A DNA stretch of 5,391 nt from DATFVJ01 sp035517695 (GTDB lineage Bacteria > Actinomycetota > Actinomycetes > Streptosporangiales > Streptosporangiaceae): NCBI GenBank assembly GCA_035517695.1, contig DATIYI010000381.1, forward strand, positions 1 to 5,391. Reading direction: 5' to 3'. The notes under the pieces are model-generated. The model did no database searches. It saw only the letters and a list, made by a program, of their open reading frames with translations, and was not told where the DNA came from. A program made the position numbers and the translations under genes. Of the stretch, positions 1-5,358 are shown one piece after another. Each line of letters starts with the position of its first letter. The stretch's first letter is position 1.

Positions 1-1203
1 CCGCTGGCGGGCCTGGCCGCCGCGGTGAAAGACAACATAGACGTCGCCGGAATGCCGACCACAGCCGGCGCTGCCTCATACTCCTACCTGCCCGAACAGG
101 ACGCCACGAGCGTCGCCCGGCTGCGTGCCGCCGGAGCGATCGTGCTCGGCAAGACCAACCTCGACCAGTTCGCCACCGGACTGGTCGGAACCCGAAGCCC
201 CTACGGCGCGGTCGGTAACGCTTGGGATCCAGCCCGCATCTCCGGCGGTTCCAGTTCAGGCTCCGCGGTCGCGGTCGCGCTCGGCCTGGTCGATATCGCC
301 CTCGGCACCGATACCGCCGGATCGGGCCGTGTCCCGGCAGCGCTCAACGGCGTCATCGGCGTCAAGCCCACCCGCGGCACCATCCCGACCACCGGAGTCG
401 TGCCGGCCTGCCGCACCCTTGACTGCGTCACCGTCTTCGCCCGCACCCTGGACCTGGCACGCCGGACGGTGGCAGAACTGTCCGGCCCGGACGGCCGAGA
501 CCCGCTCGCCCGCGTGTTCCGGGGGCCCCGGCGTCCAGCCCAGGCCGACGGCGACGGGCGCGGCCCGCGGATTGCGATTCCGCTACCTTCGCAGCTCCAG
601 GATCTGGCAGACGGCTGGGCGGACGCCTTCGCCACTGCCGTCGAGCGGCTACGCCTGGCCGGGGCCGAGATCGTGCCGACCGACATCCAGCCAATGCTGG
701 ACGCGGCTGCCCTGCTCTACGGCGGGGCCTTCGTCGCCGAACGCTACACGGCGGTCGGCGCGCACATCCGCGCGCACACCGACCTGATCGGCACCGACCT
801 CGACCCCACCGTGGCGCAGATCATCCTGGACGCCGCGACGCCCACCGCCGCGGACTACTTCGCCGACCGAGAACGCCTGGACTTTCTCGCTGCCCGCGCC
901 GCCGAGGCGATGTCCGGGCTTGACGCGCTACTGACCCCGACGACCACCGCACATCCCACCATCGCGGAAGTGCAAGCCGACCCAGTCGCGGTCAACTCCC
1001 GGCTCGGCCGCTACACCAGCTTCGCAAACCTGCTCGATATGACCGCCCTAGCGGTGCCCGCGGGCACGGCTGGCGGTCTGCCGTTCGGCGTCATGCTCAC
1101 CGGCCCGGCCGGGAGCGACGACCGGCTCGCCCAGATCGCGGCCGCGTCCTGGCCGAGACGCAGGTGCTACAGGTACTCATCCGCCACGCGCACCACCCGG
1201 TAG
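1..1203 (+). CDS. atzF: Allophanate hydrolase, amidase domain (5'-partial, probable 3' frameshift)
   Basis: Predicted to hydrolyse allophanate to ammonia and CO2 in the cytoplasm, the second step of urea breakdown by urea carboxylase/allophanate hydrolase. The frame is already open at base 1, so the N-terminus lies outside the window. Seen directly: the amidase-signature Ser-cisSer-Lys triad, with Lys in AVKDN (codon 28-30), cis-Ser at the first Ser of GGSSSGSA (250-252) and nucleophile Ser in GTDTAGSGRVPAA (322-324). The block GVVPACRTLDCVTVFA is characteristic of allophanate hydrolases rather than GatA or general amidases. The domain continues to LPFGVMLTGPAGSDDRLAQIA. After about 1146 the frame yields an atypical Trp/Arg/Tyr-rich tail ending at TAG 1201-1203, probably a frameshift. 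The C-terminal domain of typical AtzF (about 600 residues in total) is absent in every frame downstream. Another amidase is possible but less likely. The neighbours are IS debris, with no urea carboxylase visible. Confidence 0.85.
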   Translation, partial: PLAGLAAAVKDNIDVAGMPTTAGAASYSYLPEQDATSVARLRAAGAIVLGKTNLDQFATGLVGTRSPYGAVGNAWDPARISGGSSSGSAVAVALGLVDIALGTDTAGSGRVPAALNGVIGVKPTRGTIPTTGVVPACRTLDCVTVFARTLDLARRTVAELSGPDGRDPLARVFRGPRRPAQADGDGRGPRIAIPLPSQLQDLADGWADAFATAVERLRLAGAEIVPTDIQPMLDAAALLYGGAFVAERYTAVGAHIRAHTDLIGTDLDPTVAQIILDAATPTAADYFADRERLDFLAARAAEAMSGLDALLTPTTTAHPTIAEVQADPVAVNSRLGRYTSFANLLDMTALAVPAGTAGGLPFGVMLTGPAGSDDRLAQIAAASWPRRRCYRYSSATRTTR

Positions 1204-1247
1204 CCGCCATCGACCACCGCCGGGCCGAGTTCTCACCGCAGCAGTAA
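1146..1247 (+). other. Frameshifted C-terminal tail of the allophanate hydrolase
   Basis: In frame 3 the sequence from 1146 reads VLAETQVLQVLIRHAHHP and stays open for 33 codons to TAA at 1245-1247. Joined to the preceding LAQIAAA, this makes a natural amphipathic helix, as expected at the end of an amidase domain, whereas the original frame gives Trp/Arg/Tyr-rich residues. One missing base, most simply a G at 1144-1147, would restore the join. Even the restored protein stops about 34 residues later, so the usual C-terminal domain is still missing. A sequencing error or a real pseudogene mutation fits equally well. Confidence 0.55.
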
Positions 1248-1663
1248 TCGCGGCCAACGGCGTGTACGGCGCTGCAACCGCCGTCAAGGATGCCACGGCT
1301 CCCCCCAATGCCCGCCATCACGGTCAGCGGGTATCACGCCACGTGGACATTGTGGCGCGGGCATGCCACCGGGGAGTACTGGCGATGCCGCCAGCCGGGC
1401 ACCCGCACCGTGGCTTAGCCAACGCGGGCAACGCCATGGCACTCGCGGGCGAATCTCGCCGAGATCACGTCGTGGGACAAGCGATAATGCCTCGGTCAAT
1501 GTGGCGGTCGAGCTTTACCGCTGCCCCGCCCGCCCGATGACATCATGGATCAAGCTGCCCATCTGCGGGGGCGACCACCGAGTTTCCCGCCAGCAAGCGC
1601 ATCGCAGTCACCGGGGGGTTCTCGGTTGCCGCCGATGTCCTCGACTTTCGCAATCCCGGGGAT
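1248..1663. other. Stretch with no recognisable gene
   Basis: No family was recognised on either strand. A short plus-strand frame opens at ATG 1290 (second ATG 1308) and ends at TAG 1416-1418; it includes YHATWTLWRGHATGEYWRC, but neither start has a well-spaced Shine-Dalgarno sequence. A start-less plus-strand frame ending at about 1690 contains KRIAVTGGFSVAADVLDF and overlaps the end of the IS701 remnant. A 92-codon plus frame from GTG 1262 to 1540 also resembles nothing known to me. These look like decayed coding DNA plus possibly the outer end of the IS701 element, for which I could not identify a terminal inverted repeat. Confidence 0.5.
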
Positions 1664-2449
1664 CTATTCGGCTGCTGCGGCGCGGGCTGAGGTGACAGCC
1701 CGGATTTCTTCATCTGCTGGCTGACCTGGTCGAGCCGGAGAAAATCGGGTGGCGATCAGAGCGCGGCGCAGCTTGATCAGCATGTCCTCGAACGCGGCCT
1801 CGGTCTTGGTGATGTACCAGGGCTGATCGTGCCGGCGGTCATCGATGTCGTTGTGGTCGTGGCCGTGGCGGGTGTACCAGACGACGATGAGGGTGTGGGC
1901 CAGCAGCGCGAAGGGGACAGTGCGCTCCACCGCGGGCCGGGCCCGGTTGCGCGCCTCGCCGGCGCCGAGCACGTTGCGGGCGTCAGCGTAGGACTGCTGC
2001 AGGCCCCACCGGGTGGCATACCGGATGACCGGGGCTGGGCCGTTCGCGTCGGTCTGGGTGGTGACCAGCGCGAAGTCGCAGCCGGTGCTGGTGTGCTAGT
2101 CGAGGGCCAGTACGACGGTGACGAGGGTGGTGTGGAACGACCCGTACCACAGGCAGCCGGCCACCCTCGCGATGTGCTTGACCTCGGCCTTGCCGGAGTA
2201 GGTAGGCACCTGATGCGTGGCCCATTCGGCGGCCGCGGCGATCTGGGCGCCGCTGCCCGGCCGGTCGCCTTTGAGCCGGGGCCGGCCACGCTTGCCGGTC
2301 GGCGGTGGCGCCTGCTTGTACAGCACCGCGTTGCGGGGGATCCGGCAGGTCCAGGTCACATTCGGCGGCAGCGAGCGCAATGCGGGACCGTGATATGCGG
2401 CGTCGGCCACGATGTGGAGAGTCCGGCCGCGGAAAGCGAGCGCGAGCAT
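1664..2449 (-). pseudogene. IS701-family transposase, C-terminal half with in-frame stop
   Basis: A decayed DDE transposase of the actinobacterial IS701 group (DDE_5-like domain). Reading on the minus strand: LHIVADAAYHGPALRSLP (second catalytic Asp of the triad at 2402-2404), VTWTCRIPRNAVLY, TGKRGRPRLKGDRPGS, then LVTVVLALD and an amber codon (2098-2096). The same frame continues with CDFALVTTQTDANGP, RYATRWGLQQSYADARN, VLGAGEARNRARPAVERTV and YITKTEAAFEDMLIKLRRA, ending at TAG 1666-1664. Relatives as I remember them carry RW-I-E-Q here, so the Gln at 1999-1997 appears to replace the catalytic Glu by one G-to-C change. The N-terminal part with the first catalytic Asp is absent; homology starts between about 2437 and 2449, where IS256 debris begins upstream. 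The protein is non-functional. Family assignment rests on recalled motifs. Confidence 0.82.
2096..2098 (-). other. In-frame amber codon in the IS701 remnant
   Basis: TAG on the minus strand interrupts the transposase between LVTVVLALD and the conserved CDFALVTT block. Homology continues in the same frame on both sides, so this is a point nonsense change rather than an indel. Homologues usually have a charged or polar linker here. Confidence 0.8.
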
Positions 2450-2498
2450 CCCTCGGGAATGACGTAATTGATCACGGTGGCCCGCACGACCGCGCCGC

Positions 2499-2658
2499 GG
2501 CGAGCCTCTCCACTCGCCGGGTCGAGACGCCCAGCAGGTAGTTGGTGGCGACCACCGAGGCCAGCGCCCCCTCCGCACGCCGCCGATGTTCCAGGACTGA
2601 CTTCTCCGTACCCGGCGTTGCATCGGACCTCGACGTCGGCGTCCGTCATCCGCTGCGC
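2499..2658 (-). pseudogene. IS256-family (Mutator-type) transposase, N-terminal fragment with internal deletion
   Basis: Two pieces of an IS256 transposase lie in adjacent minus-strand frames. The first, at about 2658-2593, reads AQRMTDADVEVRCNAGYGEV followed by SP, matching the family's N-terminal block that normally continues into ERVN-RNGYR. The second, from 2594 to about 2499, reads LEHRRRAEGALASVVATNY and then LLGVSTRRVERLA, matching the RRRAEQAL and GVSTRRVE region just before the catalytic domain. About 40 residues that normally link them are missing and the frame changes at the join (2594-2601), which indicates a deletion of roughly 120 bases that is not a multiple of three. All catalytic residues lie downstream and are absent; similarity stops where the IS701 remnant approaches. 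The element could not transpose. Confidence 0.75.
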
Positions 2659-2940
2659 GAACGGCGGCCTCAACCTGCCAAAGGAGAACGCGGCGTCGGA
2701 GGGTAACCCGCCCCCCATCGCAGCGCGCGCAGGCCCGGCAGGCGCAGCCGAACCACCCGGACAACCGTCAACACGGGCAAAAGGCCTATCCCAGTTAGCC
2801 GGCAACTCCGCCACGAACAGCGCTGCCGCCCCCTCGCATCGTCCTCGGCTTCGTCGTGACCACGCGGGCAGGGTGTTGATCGGCGCCGCTGCGGCCGTGC
2901 GTGCCACGGGCAGGCCGAGGTCCTGAACAGCCTGGCTCGC
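2659..2940. other. Scrambled stretch with no recognisable gene
   Basis: Both strands stay open over long distances because of the high GC content, but no frame gives a recognised motif. The minus-strand reading includes ALFVAELPANWDRPFARVDG and the plus strand is rich in Pro, Arg and Ala. The upstream end of the IS256 fragment may extend a little beyond 2658: an adjacent frame reads WQVEAAVRAADD. I would treat the rest as decayed DNA between IS fragments. Confidence 0.45.
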
Positions 2941-3020
2941 TGTGTCCGGGTCCAGCACCGCCACCAGCGCCTCGAAGTCGTCTCCGCCTGTGCGGCCGCC
3001 AGCGCGACAGCCGCTCACCA
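2941..3020 (-). pseudogene. Possible ECF sigma factor C-terminal fragment
   Basis: The minus strand reads GGDDFEALVAVLDPDT at about 2985-2941. The phrase DFEALVAVLDPD is characteristic of the start of the SnoaL-like C-terminal extension in ECF41-type sigma factors such as SigJ, where it normally follows a helix of the type VV-AFLAA. Just upstream a neighbouring frame reads VALAAAQ, consistent with that helix after a frameshift. The sequence after the Asp-Pro-Asp does not continue as expected, and no sigma region 2 or 4 is visible. This is at best a small relic; with so few matching residues, chance similarity is a real alternative. Confidence 0.3.
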
Positions 3021-3063
3021 ACCGCAGCAGCCATGCCGCAGGCGAACCGCACGTCAGCAACCC

Positions 3064-3288
3064 ATGCCCCGTTTTGGAACCCCAAAAGATCACGTGCTGA
3101 TCTTCGGCGAGCAACATCTCCGCAAGGTCCTGGCCGAGTACACCCGGCACAACGGCCACAGGCCGCATCAGGCCTGGCAGCAGAAGCCTCCGCTGCGTGA
3201 GCCGGGCCACCCCGTCGATATCACTGCCCCAATCGAGCGCAGCCGTGTCGCGGGCGGCCTGATCAGCGAATACCGTCGAGCAACCTAG
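3064..3288 (+). pseudogene. rve-type (IS3/IS481 superfamily) transposase, C-terminal fragment
   Basis: The plus strand from 3088 to TAG 3286-3288 reads DHVLIFGEQHLRKVLAEY, then NGHRPHQAWQQKPP, EPGHPVDITAPIERS and GGLISEYRRAT. This is the standard tail of an actinobacterial rve-domain integrase, where the HLR-VL-EY-HYN-HRPH block follows the catalytic Glu. Homologues usually have HYNGHRPH; here it is HNGHRPH, apparently one residue deleted in frame. ATG 3064 opens the frame, but the residues before 3088 do not match. A PQAN motif in a neighbouring frame (3036-3047) is about the right distance upstream to be a frameshifted remnant of the preceding conserved block. All catalytic residues are missing or scrambled. 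The strand is opposite to the IS256 and IS701 fragments, so this is a separate insertion. Confidence 0.72.
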
Positions 3289-3487
3289 CGAGCGCGAAGC
3301 GGCAGGTCAGCGCCTATGAACGAGTTTTGGCACGGCGCACGGAAGCGTGGGACTGGCTTGACTTTCCGCTGGCGCCGGAACACGCGCGGCGACAGATCCT
3401 GGCGGCGGCTGTCAGCGCTGGTGGACCCGCGAACCCGCGCCCTCGGGCCACGGACCACAGGTCTTTGAGACGCGTCTGCCTCGTTGG
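3289..3487. other. Region between integrase tail and flavoprotein gene, unassigned
   Basis: A plus-strand frame from ATG 3316 to TGA 3466-3468 would encode a basic 50-residue peptide (MNEFWHGARKRGTGLTFRW at its start), with AGG nine bases before the ATG. An overlapping frame without a good start reads AYERVLARRTEAWDWLDFPL and runs on antisense to the next gene. I recognise neither. The outer end of the integrase element may lie here, but no terminal repeat was identified. Confidence 0.35.
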
Positions 3488-3519
3488 CGTGAACGCCCAA
3501 CACTGCGGGCACGTTCACG
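3488..3519 (-). terminator. Stem-loop just past the flavoprotein stop codon
   Basis: Perfect 8-base arms, CGTGAACG at 3488-3495 and CGTTCACG at 3512-3519, enclose a 16-base loop in which CCC and GGG can pair further. On the minus strand the hairpin begins three bases after the TAA of the Acg-like gene (3525-3523). There is no U-run after it, so if it terminates transcription it is the tract-less kind common in actinomycetes. It could also act as an mRNA 3'-end stabiliser. Confidence 0.5.
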
Positions 3520-3522
3520 AGC

Positions 3523-4521
3523 TTATGCATCGATCAGCTCATCGGCCGGTCGGCGAGCTGTGGGCTCTCCGATATTGGCGCAGCCGAGCTGCAGTAGCAT
3601 CTGCGGGTTCCCGGGGAGCGCCAGCCGGTCCCGGATCAGGGCCCGAGTCGCGGGAAGCTCCAGCGGCTGGGAGTAGAGGCTCGCGAACACCCGTTTGCTC
3701 GCCGCGTGCAGCAGCACCCGGTGCAAAGCCTGCCCGGCGCGCAGCCATTCGACCCAGTTTTCGCCTGGCGTCAGCAGCACCGCGGTAGCGGCCGGCGACT
3801 CCCCGCCCGTCGGCAGCTGCGCCAGCCCCCGGCCTAGGTCGAAGTCACGCTGCGTCAGCCGACCGGGGTGACCGGCCGCGGTGGCCGCAAAGGTCTGTGC
3901 CGATACGCCGTCACGAACCAGGCTGTCTGCGTCCCTGGTCCACCGCCGCGTCTCCTCCTGCGTGCGTGGGTCCAGATACAGATGGTCGGCCGCCGCAGCG
4001 ACGATGCCAGCCAGCCGCTGATAAGCGGCGTTCTCCTTGACCAGCGCCAGCGTGGCTCCCTCGGCCAAAGCGTCATCCCGCAGCCCGCGAAGCAGCCCGT
4101 CCGGCAGCGGGCCGGGCTCGAATGGGCCACGGTGAGTGTGTCGGTACGGCACCGCCTCGAGCATCCGGTTTTCCTCGCCCGTCACTGGCGCCGAAGCGCC
4201 TGTTCCCACTTGGGCCACCAGGTGTGGCCGCGTCGGGTCAGGCAGCAGCTGGACAACCGGCAGGTACCCGAGCGACCGCACTCCCAGCCGCAGCCCGAAC
4301 AGGGCGGCACCACAACTGATCAGCATATCCCGGCCCAGGATATCGGTGCGCAGCTTACGCTGCTTGTCGCAGTAAACCTCGATCGTGGACGGGCCGATCC
4401 GGAACCGCCATGGCTGGCTATTGTGCACCGACGGGGCGCGCGCGGCCATGTCGATCAGGAACTGAGCGTGGCTGGTCACGACGGGCTCTCGGAGGGTAGT
4501 CATCTCCGTCACGGTCCCCAC
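3523..4521 (-). CDS. Acg-family nitroreductase-like FMN-binding protein
   Basis: A cytoplasmic flavoprotein of the Acg family (mycobacterial Rv2032/Rv3131 relatives), a nitroreductase-fold group with a pseudo-duplicated domain arrangement; physiological substrate unknown. Its 332 residues match the family's full length. Motifs: RAPSVHNSQPWRFRI (about residues 28-42), the FMN-side signature; GRDMLISCGAALFGLRLGV (63-81); a basic YRHTHRGPFEPGPLPD segment (126-141); an acidic, Arg-rich helical middle (185-230); GQALHRVLLHAASKRVFASL (263-282) followed by SQPLE; and NPQMLLQLG near the C-terminus (305-313). No signal peptide or membrane segment. GTG at 4521 is preferred because GAGGG (4535-4531) lies nine bases upstream; GTG 4512 and ATG 4503 are in-frame alternatives. 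No same-strand intact neighbour is present, so it is probably monocistronic with the stem-loop past its stop as 3' end. Mycobacterial members belong to the DosR hypoxia/NO regulon, but I see no convincing DosR box here. Confidence 0.9.
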   Translation of the reverse strand: MGTVTEMTTLREPVVTSHAQFLIDMAARAPSVHNSQPWRFRIGPSTIEVYCDKQRKLRTDILGRDMLISCGAALFGLRLGVRSLGYLPVVQLLPDPTRPHLVAQVGTGASAPVTGEENRMLEAVPYRHTHRGPFEPGPLPDGLLRGLRDDALAEGATLALVKENAAYQRLAGIVAAAADHLYLDPRTQEETRRWTRDADSLVRDGVSAQTFAATAAGHPGRLTQRDFDLGRGLAQLPTGGESPAATAVLLTPGENWVEWLRAGQALHRVLLHAASKRVFASLYSQPLELPATRALIRDRLALPGNPQMLLQLGCANIGEPTARRPADELIDA

Positions 4522-4530
4522 TTGCCTTGT

Positions 4531-4535
4531 CCCTC
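4531..4535 (-). promoter_or_regulatory. Ribosome binding site deciding the GTG start at 4521
   Basis: GAGGG on the minus strand is separated by nine bases from GTG 4521. The alternatives at 4512 and 4503 have only a poorly placed GGGGA or an adjacent GGAG, so this site favours the longest form. Confidence 0.5.
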
Positions 4536-4536
4536 G

Positions 4537-4702
4537 TCATGCTCTCAGGGATTTCCCCCCATGCTCCAGCGACTCCAGCGCGTGCTCCAGGGTCGTTGGC
4601 CGCCTCGGCTCGGGACCGAGGTCACCGCAGGCCGCCGATCACCTGATCGTGCTGGGCGCAGCGATTCGCAATGGCCAGCGCGTTGTGTACCACCGGCCAT
4701 GC
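4537..4702 (-). pseudogene. Decayed small reading frame upstream of the flavoprotein gene
   Basis: The minus strand between the candidate IS66 end and the flavoprotein gene holds two short open pieces in different frames. One runs from GTG 4693 to TGA 4624-4622 and reads VVHNALAIANRCAQHDQVIG. The other has no start, runs from about 4638 to TGA 4539-4537, and contains PTTLEHALESLEHGGKSLRA with ordinary helical composition. A one-base shift near 4624-4638 could join them, as if the 3' end of one gene had been cut by the IS66 insertion and then frameshifted. Its stop lies 15 bases before GTG 4521, an operon-like spacing. I do not recognise the family. The stretch also contains a CCTCGG/CCGAGG inverted repeat (4603-4621). 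Confidence 0.3.
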
Positions 4703-4803
4703 GTAAGTCTTCGCAATTCCTGTGACGGTGGGTGCGAAGTCTTGCGTGGCCGACGGCTGCGACACGCCGGGCGGGGTGCATGATTTGCCGGTGACGACAG
4801 TGT

Positions 4804-5358
4804 TTGCTGTGGTTCGTGGCTGCGGCGGCCGGGGTTCTGGCAGGCGCGGATGGTGCCGGGGCGCTGTTCGCCGGCGGGGCGTCGGCTGAGGAGCTGCTGG
4901 CGCGGGCGCTGGAAGTCATTGAGCAGCAGTCGGTACGAATCGATGACCTGGCCAGGCAGAACGCGGAGCTGCGGGAGCAGAACGCGCAGCTGGCCGGGGC
5001 CAGCGAGGAGCTGCGGGAGCTGGTCGGCGGACAGGCCGCTCGGCTGGCCGAGGCGAACGCCACGATCGCGGTGCTGCAGCGGATCGTGTTCGGGAGGTCG
5101 TCGGAGAAGTCCGGCCCTGCCCCGGACGGTGACGATGATGATGCCGGCGCCGGTGATGGCGGGAAGCCGGGCAGCGGGAAGAAGAAGCAGGTGAAACGCG
5201 GTCCGGGGGCGCGTTCGGGTCGGCGGGATTATTCGGGGCTGCCGCGGTTTGAGGTGTTCTGGGATTTCCCGGGCGGCGGGTACTGCTGCCCTTGCGACAC
5301 GAGGTCGCACGTTTTGAGTGAGCTAGTCGAGGAGGTCTGGCGGATGCCGGAGACGTAG
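4804..5358 (+). CDS. tnpC: IS66-family transposase TnpC, N-terminal part (truncated or disrupted)
   Basis: The N-terminal region of an IS66 transposase, 184 residues against roughly 450-550 for a full protein. Domains in order: a small hydrophobic start (residues 1-25); a leucine-rich coiled coil (about 28-92) with ARQNAELREQNAQLAG; the IS66 signature LQRIVFGRSSEKS (91-103); an Asp/Gly-rich then Lys-rich linker (107-131); and KRGPGARSGRRDYSGLPRFE followed by WDFPGGGYCCP (131-163), the beginning of the zinc-finger motif. After the CCP (codons to 5292) the sequence no longer resembles the family and stops at TAG 5356-5358, so the second zinc-ligand pair and the whole DDE domain are absent. The start is uncertain: TTG 4804 and GTG 4816 are in frame and lack a clear ribosome site. 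A GTG at 4792 in another frame opens a reading VTTVFAVVRGCGGRG, which may be the true N-terminus before a frameshift. Not functional as it stands. Confidence 0.78.
   Translation: MLWFVAAAAGVLAGADGAGALFAGGASAEELLARALEVIEQQSVRIDDLARQNAELREQNAQLAGASEELRELVGGQAARLAEANATIAVLQRIVFGRSSEKSGPAPDGDDDDAGAGDGGKPGSGKKKQVKRGPGARSGRRDYSGLPRFEVFWDFPGGGYCCPCDTRSHVLSELVEEVWRMPET
5293..5315 (+). terminator. Hairpin plus T-run at the transposase divergence point
   Basis: TGCGAC (5293-5298) and GTCGCA (5304-5309) form a perfect 6-base stem with a 5-base loop, followed two bases later by TTTT (5312-5315). The stem starts exactly where IS66 similarity ends. It could be an intrinsic terminator brought in with foreign DNA, or the hairpin end of an inserted element. 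The short stem and short T-run make this tentative. Confidence 0.35.

Noticed and set aside
2096..2098. Amber codon as a recoding or selenocysteine/pyrrolysine-type site
   Set aside because: It lies in a transposase already truncated and lacking its catalytic Glu; decay is the simpler explanation.
1829..2467. A 212-codon plus-strand frame rich in Val and Gly
   Set aside because: It is antisense to the recognisable IS701 transposase frame.
2356..3210. A 284-codon minus-strand frame that could be called one protein
   Set aside because: It crosses IS256, sigma-like and IS701 segments in mixed frames with no consistent family; high GC content keeps false frames open.
4520..4540. Possible DosR-like box (GGGAC) upstream of the Acg-like gene
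   Set aside because: Only the GGGAC half is present; the matching GNCCC half at the required spacing is missing.
4550..4591. Short CTCCAGCG-like repeats that might suggest a repeat array or binding sites
   Set aside because: They are the repeated Leu-Glu codons of the LEHALESLEH reading on the minus strand, irregularly spaced and few in number.
3868..4725. A 285-codon plus-strand frame antisense to the flavoprotein
   Set aside because: It is the complement of the well-supported Acg-like gene, with no recognisable motif or start signal.
4639..5310. A 223-codon minus-strand frame opposite the IS66 transposase
   Set aside because: Arg/Pro-rich antisense reading of the IS66 coiled-coil gene, with no family resemblance.
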